Positions 28,120-38,489 of a stretch of DNA of 64,000 nt are shown one piece after another. The stretch is from NCBI GenBank assembly GCA_024235795.1, contig JACKLR010000003.1, forward strand, positions 868,001 through 932,000. Reading direction: 5' to 3'. The translations under genes were made by a program, and so were the position numbers. The notes under the pieces are model-generated. The model had not been told where the DNA came from. It saw only the letters and a program-made list of their open reading frames with translations, and made no database searches. The number at the start of each line of letters is the position of its first letter. Within the stretch, counting starts at the first letter, position 1. This DNA comes from Burkholderiales bacterium (GTDB taxonomy: Bacteria > Pseudomonadota > Gammaproteobacteria > Burkholderiales > Nitrosomonadaceae).

Positions 28120-29008
28120 CCATTTATTGTATCCATATTTTTAGACTTAGCGGGGCGGTAATGGTGTTATTATCAATATCTGTAAAAAATAGTCTTGGAG
28201 CAATCAGAAAAAATTAGAATTAAGTGAAGCTATAAATTCAAACTTATGCCTTTAATAGTAGTAGTTATTCTACATTTTTTAGTTGTGCTTTCGTACTCAT
28301 CTCCAATTCGAGGGGAAATATCTGGCGAATTTATTTTGTTTCCAGATATTGAAACGATTAATCATTCTGGCTTAGCTAAAAATTCAGAATCTGAAGATAG
28401 TGAATTTGGCGCCGGTATTGATTTTTTCCTTACTGCAAACTATAAGAAACTACGATTCCTTGGTGAATATTTGCTTGCCAAAGATGAGCAGGAATTAGAG
28501 CGATTACAGTTTGGCTTTTCATTCGATGAAAGTACTGTATGGGTAGGTCGATTTCATAATCCAATCGGTTATTGGAATACAAATTTTCACCATGGCCGCT
28601 TCTTAGAAACCAGTGCTAGCCGTCCGGCAATAGCCAATTTTGAAGATGATGGCGGCATTTTACCCATGCATATATCGGGCTTACTGGCCGAAGGCACGTA
28701 TGCATATGGGGAACGTGGCTTGGGCTATTCTTTTGCATTAGGTGCTGGCCCTAGTTCCACTATGCACGGACTTGAACCATGGGATGCAATCAATCCAAGT
28801 TCGGGTAAGCAAGATATCAGTGCTACGCTTAATGTTTTTATTGAGCCCATGGTCTATGCACCAACGAAGTTTGGGTTCTATGTCAATTATACTGATATAC
28901 CTACTCAGGGAATTACCGCCACTGGTATCCAACAGATCAGCGCTGGATTATATGGAAATTGGGAGAGTTTTCCCTGGCGCATATTGAGTTCATCGTTCTA
29001 TGTTCATA

Positions 29009-30293
29009 CACTACTGTCCGGTTAAACAAAGCTGAACCCGAAATCAAGCTGGGGACTTGATAAACGATGTCCCTTTCTTCGCTCTGTATCCGGGTTCAAC
29101 AGTTGTATTAAAGTGCGTCGACTGGTCAAATTGACGCTGATCAATCGATAAATTTGTTGCAGGGATAGGCGCGAATAGCCGCCCAGTTGTACCAACTTGA
29201 TCATCAAATAGGTGATCATTGCGACCAGCACTTGGATATGCATTGCATTTTTATTGCGCCCCAGGAATTGTTTTATTTTCAGGTTCTGCTTGATCCACTT
29301 GAAAAACAGTTCAATCTGCCACCGCTGCTTATATAAAGCAGCAATCTCCTCAGCAGAGAATTCAAGGTCATTGCTGATAAACACCAACCGCTTCTGATCT
29401 TCCGCGCGCAAGAAGGTGATCCGCCGTAACGGTACGGGGCAAGCTTTCTTCGCTTTGGCTGAGCTCAATCGGATAATCTCATCGCTGAGTACACCATCAC
29501 CCTGAGCCGTTCGGGTTTCAACCACTTCATACAAGGCATTGCTTTTCATGCGCCCTACAAACCTTGATCCTTGTTCTGTGAGCGCATAATACCAGCCATA
29601 ATCATTGTAAGCACGGTCCACCACGTATGTGACGCCCGGCATCATCGGTAGACTGGATAAGGCTTTACGGTCATTGACTTTGGCCTCGGTCATCTCAAAA
29701 AACACTGGTACTTCAGCATGCGGATCATAGACAGTATGCAGCTTGATGCCTGCCCTGGTGGAACGGAAGCGAGCCCATTCAAACCGATTAAGGTTCAAAT
29801 CCAGCGTAGTTGAATCAATCAGCCGCACCATATCTTGAGCCTCCTGTTTAGGGAGTGCTGTGCGCACCTGATTGAGCAAGTAGAAAAAGGCTTCCTGAAA
29901 GACTGCCACCGGCCGATTCTGGTTCGCATCGGCCAGCGATGAGCGTCGTATCACTCGAGTACCCCAATGATAATGGTGGACGCTTTTACTGTTGAAACTA
30001 TCGACCAGATCACGCAGCGATTGGCGGCCTGAGAGCTGACAAAACAGCAGTGCTACCAATTGGTCCCAACAATTGAGTAAACGGGTCCGATGATCACCCT
30101 TATGGCGGTCAACAACATTTTGAAAACGATGTCGCGGTAAAAATTTCAAAAGCTGATTCAGTACAGTGTTATGATATTTCATGCTCAGGTCCTTGGTGGG
30201 AAAATAGCTGTTTGGGTAAACGCTATTTTACCTGATAACCAAGGTGCTTGGGCTTCTTAGACCTTCCTGGTATTTCTTAACCGGACAGCAATG
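29009..30293 (-). mobile_element. IS4-family insertion sequence, 1285 bp
   Basis: Ends form a 17-base imperfect inverted repeat with two mismatches (CACTACTGTCCGGTTAA left; CATTGCTGTCCGGTTAA on the opposite strand at the right). The 9-base direct repeat ATGTTCATA flanks it at 29000-29008 and 30294-30302. It contains a single intact transposase gene and appears fully functional. Confidence 0.92.
29022..30182 (-). CDS. IS4-family transposase
   Basis: A 386-residue DDE transposase filling the IS. The first Asp is in VRLIDSTTLDLN, the second in TYVVDRAYNDYGWYYAL, and the Glu lies in YKQRWQIELFFKWIKQ, which matches the IS4 signature Y(2)R(3)E(6)K exactly. The N-terminal segment FLPRHRFQNVVDRHKGDH is also usual for the family. 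It is transcribed opposite to the barrel gene it interrupts. No internal stop or frameshift. Confidence 0.95.
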   Translation of the reverse strand: MKYHNTVLNQLLKFLPRHRFQNVVDRHKGDHRTRLLNCWDQLVALLFCQLSGRQSLRDLVDSFNSKSVHHYHWGTRVIRRSSLADANQNRPVAVFQEAFFYLLNQVRTALPKQEAQDMVRLIDSTTLDLNLNRFEWARFRSTRAGIKLHTVYDPHAEVPVFFEMTEAKVNDRKALSSLPMMPGVTYVVDRAYNDYGWYYALTEQGSRFVGRMKSNALYEVVETRTAQGDGVLSDEIIRLSSAKAKKACPVPLRRITFLRAEDQKRLVFISNDLEFSAEEIAALYKQRWQIELFFKWIKQNLKIKQFLGRNKNAMHIQVLVAMITYLMIKLVQLGGYSRLSLQQIYRLISVNLTSRRTLIQLLNPDTERRKGHRLSSPQLDFGFSFV

Positions 30294-30594
30294 ATGTTCA
30301 TAATAAAATTGATCAATCCGGTGGCTCAAGAGAGGGATCATTTATTCACTCTTACTTACAAACAGAATATACATTAGATAATTACTGGACATTATTCAGT
30401 CGTGCAGAAGGCACATTTGTAAGTAAGAATGATGTTTATCTTGCGCTATTACCTGGTTTTATTGAGGACAGGATTATTGGCGGCATTCGTTTTGATTTTG
30501 CAAAAAACAATGCGCTAAAGGTGGAGGTTTCAGAGAATCGTTTGAATGGAGATAGTTTCGAGCAATTTATAGTGCAATGGAGTGCATCATTTTA

Positions 30595-31053
30595 ATGAAG
30601 CCGCTGAGACTAAATAAAGAAATTTTAATCTTATTTTTTTTATGTTTGATTTGTGTTCCTGCGTTGGCAGAGTCTTCACAACGTACTATAGCGCTGGTAA
30701 CCGCCAATGATTCAAATATTAGCGAACTTGCATCGATTGAGATAAGAAAACTATTTCTAGGTGTGCCGGCTATGCACGGTAAGAAGCAGCTTCGACCTTT
30801 GAGAAATTCAACAGACAAACTTTTAACAGAAATCTTTTTGCAAAAAGTTATTTTTATGTCTGAAAGAAATTACGAGAAACAATTGTTGTCCCGTGTTTAT
30901 CGACTTGGTGGGACGAGACCTGAAATTTATACCAACAAGTCCGAGTTGGTAAATAAGATTCAGAACACGCCGGGGGCACTCACCTATATGTGGGCTGAAG
31001 AGGTTGCAGACCTAAAAACATTGAGAGTCATATGGTCAGTGAACGTCGATTAG
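30595..31053 (+). CDS. Periplasmic binding-protein-like protein (PstS-type domain)
   Basis: A 152-residue exported protein. The signal peptide (KEILILFFLCLICVPALAES) is cleaved around residue 25. The mature part resembles half of a phosphate-binding-protein-like fold (IALVTANDSNISELASIEIRKL, PGALTYMWAEEV). It is too short to be a complete two-lobed transporter receptor and no ABC permease is nearby. The ATG overlaps the stop of the barrel gene, and its 3' end overlaps the GGDEF gene by 22 bases, so it may sense a ligand in the periplasm for the membrane-bound c-di-GMP enzymes. Confidence 0.7.
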   Translation: MKPLRLNKEILILFFLCLICVPALAESSQRTIALVTANDSNISELASIEIRKLFLGVPAMHGKKQLRPLRNSTDKLLTEIFLQKVIFMSERNYEKQLLSRVYRLGGTRPEIYTNKSELVNKIQNTPGALTYMWAEEVADLKTLRVIWSVNVD

Positions 31054-33788
31054 GTAATTTTTGGAATAGCTTTGCCGGTCGCATGGCTGTTGGTGTATTT
31101 CTTATACATCTTACACTTGTGCCGCTGTTATTTTTCGTTTCACTTTCAATATTTGAACGTACATTTCAAGAGAAATTTGTTGATGGTGTACGTAACGAGG
31201 CTTATTTATATGCGTCATTAATCAAGCATGATTTCAAGGCAAATAATATTGAATCAGCAATAGCAGAGCATCTAGATGAAGCATTGTTAAGTGGCGGAAT
31301 ATTGTCTGCTGATTTCTTGAGTCAGGAAGGCATAGTAATTCACCCAACAATTCAGGCCATTGATTCAAATTTGATTTTTAAGGAGGACTTCTTCTTTGGA
31401 CAGGATGACAACAACATTTACCATATTGCCATACCTGTTATCGATGATCTTACTGGTAAAAAATTAGGTAATCTGAGGTTAGGATTTGATGAACAGCCAA
31501 CGCTTGATTTGATCAACACGGCATATTATGCAGGCACTATTTTTGGTATTGCTTATATGTTGATAAGCGTATTGTTAGTATTGTTTTTTGGCAAGCAACT
31601 TTCAGCGCCAGTATCTTATTTGCGCGACATGGCAAAATTAATCGCCTCAGGAAATCATTCCGTAGACATGCAGACTGACACTCAAATTTCTGAGATCAAG
31701 CATCTTGCCCAAGATCTAAATTACATGCGATTAGCCCTTCTTAGACAACATCAGGAAGTCGTAGACCGTGAATTGCGCCTACAAGCGATCATGGACAATG
31801 TGATTGAAGGCATTGTTGTTTTATATGGAGACGGGACAATATATTCGTTTAATCATGCTGCTGAAAAAATATTTGATATGGGTTCTGATGATGCTGTTGG
31901 AAAAAGCATGGATATATTAATTCCAGAAACGTATCAAAAAGAAGTGCAATCTCTTTTAGCTAAAAATAGTCCGGAAAATAAAAATATCTGGCACGAACTG
32001 CAAGGGAAACGTAGCGATAGTGTCTTGTTTCCAATGGAACTTGCTGTTAGTGAAATTCACCTTAATCAAGGAAGAATCCTTACTGTATTGGTACGTGACG
32101 TAACGGAACGTCAAAAAGCTGAGGCTGATCTCAGAAAGCTTTCACGTGCTGTTGAGTCCAGCTCTTCATCGGTAATCATTACCAATGTTAATGGCATTAT
32201 TGAGTACATTAATCCTAAGTTTACTCAAACGACTGGCTATACAAAAAAAGATGTAGAAGGTCAAACCCCACGCCTCTTGAAATCAAGCGATGAGCAAGAT
32301 TTACTCTATGATGAAATACTTAAGAGTTTAAAGTCAGGGGGTGAGTGGAAAGGAGAAATGCATAATCGTAGAAAAGATGGCACGCTTTACCGGAACCGCG
32401 CGTCTATTTCCTGTATTAAGGACGCTAATGGTGATATTACTCATTTTATTAGTGTTAATGATGATGTAACTGCTGAATATGAATTAGCCGAGAAACTTAA
32501 TCATCAAGCCAGTCACGATGCTTTAACAGGACTAGTTAATCGTCGAGAGTTTGAGTATCGCACGCAAGAATTGCTTTCATCAAAAACACCAAACAAGACT
32601 GAGCATGTACTGTGCTTTATGGATCTCGATCAATTTAAAATTGTAAATGACACTTGTGGTCATGCAGCTGGAGATGAGTTGCTGCGTCAGATTTCGAAAA
32701 TACTAAGATCATCAGTGCGTGAGAGTGATACCTTGGCTCGACTCGGCGGTGACGAGTTTGCGGTGTTGATGAAACATTGCTCGCTATCACGGTCACAACG
32801 TTTGGCGAATACTGTCTTGGAAGCTATTCGGACTTTCGATTTTTGTTGGGAAGGACAAACTTTCCGAGTGGGTGTAAGTATTGGATTGGTTGCTATTACA
32901 GGTGAAGCTAAACCAACACTTGCAGAGTTGCTGGCACAGGCAGATGCAGCTTGTTATATGGCTAAAGAAGCAGGTCGCAATTGTATTCATACATATAGTA
33001 AACAAGCGGATATAGCTTTATCTGAACAACAAGGGGCACAATGGATAGAGCGGATTAATCAAGGAATTGAGGAGGATTGTTTTTGTCTCTATGCGCAAGC
33101 GGTTGTTCCACTTAATAGAGAAGCTAGTAAGCAGTACGAACTATTGATAAGGTTGCAAGACGAACAGGAAAATATCCTGCCTCCTGGAGCATTCTTGCCT
33201 TCTGCCGAACGATATAACCTGATGTCAGAATTAGATCAATGGGTGATTAAAAATGCCTTCAAGACCTTGGCGGCCCATCCGGGATTTGTAAAACAGATTG
33301 ATTCCGTTAGTATTAATATATCTGCTCAATCATTATCTGATGAAGGTTTTCCGGATTTTGTTATAACTCAGTTGCAAGCTAACAAAATAGAAGGAAGGAA
33401 AGTATGTTTTGAAATCAAAGAAACCGTTGCAATTGCCAATTTGAGCGCTGTATCTCAATTTATCTCGAGGCTAAAAAATCAGAGTTGTCAATTTGCATTG
33501 GACGACTTCGGTGGCAGTTTGTCTTCATTTGGATATTTAAAACGATTGCCGGTTCATTATTTGAAGATTGACGGTATTCTAGTAAAAAATATTGTTGATG
33601 ACATGATTGTCCATGTGATGGTGAAATCGTCCCATGATATTGGTAAAGCAATGGGTCTGCAGACAATCGCAAAATTTGTAGAGAACAATGAAATCAAGAC
33701 GGCGTTAAAAGAAATTGGAATTAATTATGCTCAAGGTTATGGTATTGAAAAACCAATCCATTTGATTGAACTACTTACATCAAGGTGA
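31032..33788 (+). CDS. PAS-GGDEF-EAL membrane signalling protein, EAL degenerate
   Basis: A 918-residue c-di-GMP protein. Order: transmembrane helix (about 17-38), periplasmic sensor region (40-175), second helix (180-200), HAMP (200-250), two PAS domains (about 255-365 and 375-490), GGDEF (495-655), EAL (665-915). The cyclase motif is intact (RLGGDEFAVLM) with an RESD inhibitory-site sequence five residues before it, so it should make c-di-GMP with feedback control. The EAL domain reads YELLIRL instead of EALIRW, and the usual AEGVE loop is IAKFVEN, so phosphodiesterase activity is doubtful. It overlaps its periplasmic neighbour and is coupled to the next gene. Confidence 0.9.
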   Translation: MVSERRLGNFWNSFAGRMAVGVFLIHLTLVPLLFFVSLSIFERTFQEKFVDGVRNEAYLYASLIKHDFKANNIESAIAEHLDEALLSGGILSADFLSQEGIVIHPTIQAIDSNLIFKEDFFFGQDDNNIYHIAIPVIDDLTGKKLGNLRLGFDEQPTLDLINTAYYAGTIFGIAYMLISVLLVLFFGKQLSAPVSYLRDMAKLIASGNHSVDMQTDTQISEIKHLAQDLNYMRLALLRQHQEVVDRELRLQAIMDNVIEGIVVLYGDGTIYSFNHAAEKIFDMGSDDAVGKSMDILIPETYQKEVQSLLAKNSPENKNIWHELQGKRSDSVLFPMELAVSEIHLNQGRILTVLVRDVTERQKAEADLRKLSRAVESSSSSVIITNVNGIIEYINPKFTQTTGYTKKDVEGQTPRLLKSSDEQDLLYDEILKSLKSGGEWKGEMHNRRKDGTLYRNRASISCIKDANGDITHFISVNDDVTAEYELAEKLNHQASHDALTGLVNRREFEYRTQELLSSKTPNKTEHVLCFMDLDQFKIVNDTCGHAAGDELLRQISKILRSSVRESDTLARLGGDEFAVLMKHCSLSRSQRLANTVLEAIRTFDFCWEGQTFRVGVSIGLVAITGEAKPTLAELLAQADAACYMAKEAGRNCIHTYSKQADIALSEQQGAQWIERINQGIEEDCFCLYAQAVVPLNREASKQYELLIRLQDEQENILPPGAFLPSAERYNLMSELDQWVIKNAFKTLAAHPGFVKQIDSVSINISAQSLSDEGFPDFVITQLQANKIEGRKVCFEIKETVAIANLSAVSQFISRLKNQSCQFALDDFGGSLSSFGYLKRLPVHYLKIDGILVKNIVDDMIVHVMVKSSHDIGKAMGLQTIAKFVENNEIKTALKEIGINYAQGYGIEKPIHLIELLTSR

Positions 33789-33793
33789 TATTA

Positions 33794-36700
33794 ATGATAT
33801 TAAATAAGCTTGATGGTGTTGACAAAAAAATTAACCGGGACAAATTGGTTATAAATAGATTTATAAATAAGGTTCCCTTTTATGAATTTTTCATACAATT
33901 CGGCATTGCGGTAATCTACCTAATTCTTGGAAGTATCATTCATCTTTACTTTACTAGTCATGGTATTGTAAGTGCGATCTGGCCAGGTAGTGGATTTGCA
34001 TTAGCGGTATTACTTATTGGCGGCAAAAAGTATATCTTGGGTATATTGTTTGGTTCGTTGCTGCTAAATGCTTTGTTTCTTGATTCACCTTGGACAATAG
34101 CTGGTATGACATTAGCCCAAGTTTCAGAAGCCTTCATAGGTGCGTGGTTAGTTACTCGTAGTGTAAAAACCACATTTTCTTTAAACACGCTATCAAACTA
34201 CCTGTGTTTGTTTGTTTTCGGGGCCGGTGTTGCTTGTCTTGTTGGTGCATTTATTGGGGTATTAGCGCTACTAAGTGCGGATATTATAGCATCGGTCGAC
34301 TATCTTGATAATGTATTACATTGGTGGATGGGGGATGCACTTGGTGTTTTATTGGTTACCCCTTTTGTATTGGCTTTTAAAGAGACATTCCGCTTTCAGA
34401 TTAATACAAAACAGCTGTTTGAAATAATCCTGTTAATAACCTTAACATTTATTGCCGGGCAGGTTATTTTTCTAGATTGGTTCCATGATTATATCATTGA
34501 AGCTTCAAGGGCTTATATTATGTTCCTTTTTGTTGCCTGGGCATCGATGCGTCTTGGCGCTTATGGTTCTGCATTTGTTTTGCTCATGATTGCAACGCAG
34601 GCATTATGGGGTGCAAAACTCGAAGTTGGTTTTTTTGCTAATGAGATTACTACTGCTAATCTTAAGAATTATTGGTTCTATATGACTATACTTTCCACGG
34701 TCGGCATTATTCTGGGAATCCATGTCAAGACAATCAATTTGGCGAACAAGACAATCAAAATTGCTAAGCAACGATTCAGTGACTTGGTCAACTCTACGGA
34801 TGGTATCGTATGGGAAGCAGATGCCACTACGTTTAATTTTACCTTCGTCAGTTGCCAAGCCGAACGTTTACTTGGGTATCCAATAGACGAATGGAAGGAA
34901 CCTGGGTTTTGGGTAAACCATATACATCCTGAAGACAGGAGTTGGGCGCCTGAATTTTGTGCGGCTAGCATAAAACGAATGGAAGCACATGATTTTGAAT
35001 ATCGATTTATTACAAAGGATGGCCGTACAGTTTGGCTGCGTGATATTGTTAATGTGGTCAATGAACATGGTGCACCAAGATGGCTGCGCGGTATCATGAT
35101 AGACATCACCAATCAGAAAATAGCTGAGAGCGACTTGCGTATCGCTGCTACAGCTTTTGAAGCCAAAGAAGGAATGATGATTACTGATGTAAACAAAATC
35201 ATTCTCAGAGTCAACTGTGCATTTACTAAAATAACCGGTTATACAAGTAATGAAGTCTGTGGAAAAACCACTAAAATACTCAGCTCTGGTCTCCATGATA
35301 AAAACTTCTACAAAACCATGTGGAAAAGCATCAATCAAACAGGAAGTTGGAGGGGGGAAGTTAAAAATCGACGCAAGAACGGTGATATATACCCACAATA
35401 TCTTACCATTACTTCTGTAGTAGATCAGAACGGCAAGGTTATTAATTATGTTGCAACGTTAGCCGATATTTCAGAAACAAAAGCGGCAGAAGAAGAAATC
35501 AAGTATTTAGCTTTTTATGATCATCTTACAGGGCTTCCTAATAGACAACTTCTACTTGATCGACTCAGCCAGGCGCTGGTTTCCAGTACACGTAGCAAAC
35601 ATAACGGAGCCCTGTTGTTTATTGATTTGGATAATTTCAAGAACCTCAACGACACGCTCGGACATAACCTGGGTGATAAATTGTTGGTTCAGGTTGCAGA
35701 AAGGCTCAATTCTTGTATACGAGAAGGCGACACTGTATCTCGTTTTGGCGGAGACGAATTTGTAGTAATATTGGAGGAATTGAGCATGGATTCCACGGAA
35801 GCCGCAACACAGACAGAAACTATAGCTAAAAAAATTCTTGCCTGTCTCAATCAGCCTTACCAACTTGACATGGAGAAATACCACGGCAGTGCCAGTATAG
35901 GAGCTACTATATTCAATGATCACTATCAAGTGATTGAAGAACTATTAAAACAAGCAGACATTGCTATGTATCAGGCCAAAAAATCAGGGCGCAATAACGT
36001 TAGTTTCTATGACCCGGAAATGCAAAAAGCCATAGTCGATCGTTTATCGCTTGAAGCGGAATTACACCAGGCATTTGAGAAGCGACAGTTTCAGTTGCAT
36101 TACCAAATTCAGGTTGATGATTTAAATCAGCCATTGGGTGTAGAATCGTTAATTCGCTGGCAGCATCCCGAGCGTGGTGTGGTGTCTCCTGCACAATTTA
36201 TCCCATTGGCAGAGGATACGGGTTTGATAATACCCATCGGAGAATGGGCTTTAGAAACTGCCTGCATTCAAATCAACGAATGGCAAAAAGATGAACGAAC
36301 ACGCGACCTTGCTTTATCGGTAAACGTGAGTGCACAGCAATTCAATCAGGCTAATTTCGTGACTCAATTAAAAACTTTGGTAAGACGTTATGCCATTAAA
36401 CCAGGATTGCTAAAATTAGAGCTGACCGAAAGTATGTTGGTGGATAATATTGATAAAACCATTTCGATAATGAATAGATTGAAAGATATTGGCATTAAGT
36501 TTTCGTTGGACGATTTTGGTACTGGTTATTCTTCCTTAAAATACCTCAAGCAACTGCCATTGGATCAACTAAAGATTGATCAATCCTTTGTGTGCGATAT
36601 AACCTTTGATAATAACGACAGAGCAATTGTGCGTACCATTATTGCAATGGCACAAAGTATGAATCTACAAGTTATTGCTGAAGGAGTAGAAACAAAGGAA

Positions 36701-36811
36701 CAGCAAGAACTGCTCCTGAAAAAAGGTTGTCATGCTTACCAGGGGTACCTGTTTAGCAAGCCGTTACCAATTGAACAGCTTGAAGGATTATTGAGAAAAA
36801 CATACAGTTGA
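33794..36811 (+). CDS. MASE1-PAS-PAS-GGDEF-EAL bifunctional c-di-GMP protein
   Basis: A 1005-residue protein. The N-terminal 310 residues form a multi-helix MASE1-type membrane sensor, followed by two PAS domains (about 325-440 and 450-570, with a PAC-like GSWRGEVKNRRKNGDIY), GGDEF (about 575-735) and EAL (745-1005). GGDEF is intact (RFGGDEFVVIL, preceded by REGD). The EAL domain has ESLIRW, a conservative change, with DDFGTGYSSLKYLK, AEGVET and QGYLFSKP all present, so both activities are plausible. An in-frame GTG lies at 33785; the ATG at 33794 follows an AAGGTGAT Shine-Dalgarno. Confidence 0.9.
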   Translation: MILNKLDGVDKKINRDKLVINRFINKVPFYEFFIQFGIAVIYLILGSIIHLYFTSHGIVSAIWPGSGFALAVLLIGGKKYILGILFGSLLLNALFLDSPWTIAGMTLAQVSEAFIGAWLVTRSVKTTFSLNTLSNYLCLFVFGAGVACLVGAFIGVLALLSADIIASVDYLDNVLHWWMGDALGVLLVTPFVLAFKETFRFQINTKQLFEIILLITLTFIAGQVIFLDWFHDYIIEASRAYIMFLFVAWASMRLGAYGSAFVLLMIATQALWGAKLEVGFFANEITTANLKNYWFYMTILSTVGIILGIHVKTINLANKTIKIAKQRFSDLVNSTDGIVWEADATTFNFTFVSCQAERLLGYPIDEWKEPGFWVNHIHPEDRSWAPEFCAASIKRMEAHDFEYRFITKDGRTVWLRDIVNVVNEHGAPRWLRGIMIDITNQKIAESDLRIAATAFEAKEGMMITDVNKIILRVNCAFTKITGYTSNEVCGKTTKILSSGLHDKNFYKTMWKSINQTGSWRGEVKNRRKNGDIYPQYLTITSVVDQNGKVINYVATLADISETKAAEEEIKYLAFYDHLTGLPNRQLLLDRLSQALVSSTRSKHNGALLFIDLDNFKNLNDTLGHNLGDKLLVQVAERLNSCIREGDTVSRFGGDEFVVILEELSMDSTEAATQTETIAKKILACLNQPYQLDMEKYHGSASIGATIFNDHYQVIEELLKQADIAMYQAKKSGRNNVSFYDPEMQKAIVDRLSLEAELHQAFEKRQFQLHYQIQVDDLNQPLGVESLIRWQHPERGVVSPAQFIPLAEDTGLIIPIGEWALETACIQINEWQKDERTRDLALSVNVSAQQFNQANFVTQLKTLVRRYAIKPGLLKLELTESMLVDNIDKTISIMNRLKDIGIKFSLDDFGTGYSSLKYLKQLPLDQLKIDQSFVCDITFDNNDRAIVRTIIAMAQSMNLQVIAEGVETKEQQELLLKKGCHAYQGYLFSKPLPIEQLEGLLRKTYS

Positions 36812-36982
36812 AGCAATCCTTTTCGTTTCGGTCTGACTTTTTATTCAAAAAGTACCAATTCTAGGTGTTGATACCGGTTTACTGAAAAGTTTCTGCCGAG
36901 AATTTTCACTAAAGCGGTACGAAACAGAAATTGCGATTTAATCTTTGCATTTATCTCAATCAGAAATCTTGGTGAATATTCA

Positions 36983-37150
36983 CTGCTGTCCCGTTAACTT
37001 TCCTATCAAAACAAAGTTGGTTGGTTATCATATTCGTATCGACTAGTAGGTGGATCGCCTCGCAATAGTGCCATAAGATCACGTTTTTCAAACAAATTGA
37101 GTTGCAATAACCCAGTATTTGTTGCATGCTGATCTGAATCTTGGATTGGA
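36983..37150 (-). pseudogene. 3' relic of a second IS4-family element
   Basis: The end CACTGCTGTCCCGTTAA at 36983 differs by one or two bases from the ends of the intact IS4 element at 29 kb. Reading leftward toward it, a frame encodes LLQLNLFEKRDLMALLR, continuing GDPPTSRYEYDNQPTLF then stop, a typical IS4-type transposase C-terminus; a preceding SMQQIL in another phase shows a small frameshift. Everything upstream of this tail is missing. It abuts the truncated start of the IS5-type gene at about 37130-37155, so the exact joint is uncertain. The stretch 36812-36982 before it holds nothing I can identify. Confidence 0.6.
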
Positions 37151-37751
37151 ACTTGATCCCGCCGATCCGCTGCTCAAACTTTCAACCGTTATCCCCTGGC
37201 ACGTGTTTGATGAAACGTTTAGCCCGAATATTGCATGAAAGAAGGAAGCAATTCCTCTTAAATCTTTTATAATTCAGTTATCTAAGCTGCATAAAAGAGA
37301 GGAATTGCCAGTGACAGATTGTACCCAGAGATCGTTTAATTTTCCAGAAGTAAAAAAGCGCGTGGTTGAAGTCAATTTTGAAGGCGGAGATATCACGTCT
37401 GATGGCGGCGTAATGTTGTTGCGTCAGGCTGATCGGTTGATTGGGCTGAGTAAAGCGGTAGCAAGCGTATTGGAAGACAATCGCAGACAGGCAAGTTGCA
37501 GGCATGACGGATTGAGTCTGTTGCGGCAGCGGATTTATGGGTTGGCATCGGGCTATGAAGATTTGAATGATCATCAACAGCTGCGTCATGATTGCGCGAT
37601 TCAAACGGCAGTGGAGCGAACAGAGTCGCTGGCGAGCAGTTCCACATTGTGCCGCTGGGAGAATCGCTCTGATAGCCTGGCTGTCTCGCGTCAACTATCT
37701 TGTCCGGTTTGGCGACAATTATGATGGCCGGTTGAGTTTGTTTTTATGATG

Positions 37752-38489
37752 TCATGTTTTTTTCTGGTTTTTCCTCCTGTAACTTTCACTGTCGATTTCA
37801 ATAATTGTCGCGTGATGAATGATTCTGTCGATAGCTGCTACTGTCATGATGGTGTCCGGGAAGATCTGATCCCACTGACTGAAAGGCTGATTCGAGGTGA
37901 TAATCAGACTGCCGCTTTCATAACGGTGTGCGATAAATTCGAATAACACCTGAGTTTCGGAGTCTGTTTTTCTGACATAGCCGATATCATCGATAATCAG
38001 TACACGGTATTTATCCAGTCTGGTCATGGCGGTCATTAAATCCAGTTCTTTTTTGGCTTGCTGTAAAAGCTGCACCAATGCCGTTGCCGGCATCCATTTG
38101 ATCCGGATACCTTGCTCGATTAAATGCAGCCCCAACGCTGCCGCAACATGTGATTTTCCGACACCGGAGGGGCCGATCAACAATACATTATCAGCCTGAC
38201 GCGCCCATTGGGTATCGTCACGAAGCAGGATGATCTGTTTTTGAACGCTTTGTGGCAGGTCATTCAACGATAATGTGCTAAAGCTTTTACCGCGTGGCAG
38301 CCTGGCTTCGCGCGTCCAGTTGCTGATTCTGCTTTGAAAACGCTGCGCAACTTCCTGTTCACACAGTGCAGCAAGATACTGGCTGTAACTCCAGGCATTT
38401 TCAGCAGCCTGCTCCTGGTACTTTCGATAATATTGCCCGAAGGCCGGCAGCCTGAGTTCCTTGAGCATGAGTGGCAGCGCTTCAGACAT
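37752..38489 (-). CDS. istB: IS21 helper ATPase IstB (element A)
   Basis: A 245-residue AAA+ ATPase of the DnaC/IstB type that assists the IstA transposase in target capture. Walker A is IGPSGVGKSHVAAALGLH, Walker B VLIIDDIGYVRK, with the sensor segment SLIITSNQPFSQW. Its ATG overlaps the end of istA by eight bases, as usual. Intact. Confidence 0.94.
   Translation of the reverse strand: MSEALPLMLKELRLPAFGQYYRKYQEQAAENAWSYSQYLAALCEQEVAQRFQSRISNWTREARLPRGKSFSTLSLNDLPQSVQKQIILLRDDTQWARQADNVLLIGPSGVGKSHVAAALGLHLIEQGIRIKWMPATALVQLLQQAKKELDLMTAMTRLDKYRVLIIDDIGYVRKTDSETQVLFEFIAHRYESGSLIITSNQPFSQWDQIFPDTIMTVAAIDRIIHHATIIEIDSESYRRKNQKKT

Larger units (their letters stand above)
28246..30595 (+). pseudogene. 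Outer-membrane beta-barrel protein interrupted by IS4-family element
   Basis: The reading frame from 28246 has a hydrophobic signal-like N-terminus and alternating strands typical of an outer-membrane barrel (FGFSFDESTVWVGRFHNPIG, RFLETSASRPAIANF). It is broken at 29008 by a 1285-base IS. Deleting the IS plus one copy of the 9-base duplication joins 29008 to 30303 in frame, and the product continues NKIDQSGGSREGSF to a terminal Phe (VQWSASF) before the stop, the classic end of a barrel protein. The restored length is 351 residues. The rest of the gene is undamaged, so insertion is recent. Its stop overlaps the next ATG (TAATG), so the IS is probably polar on the signalling genes downstream. 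Confidence 0.85.
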
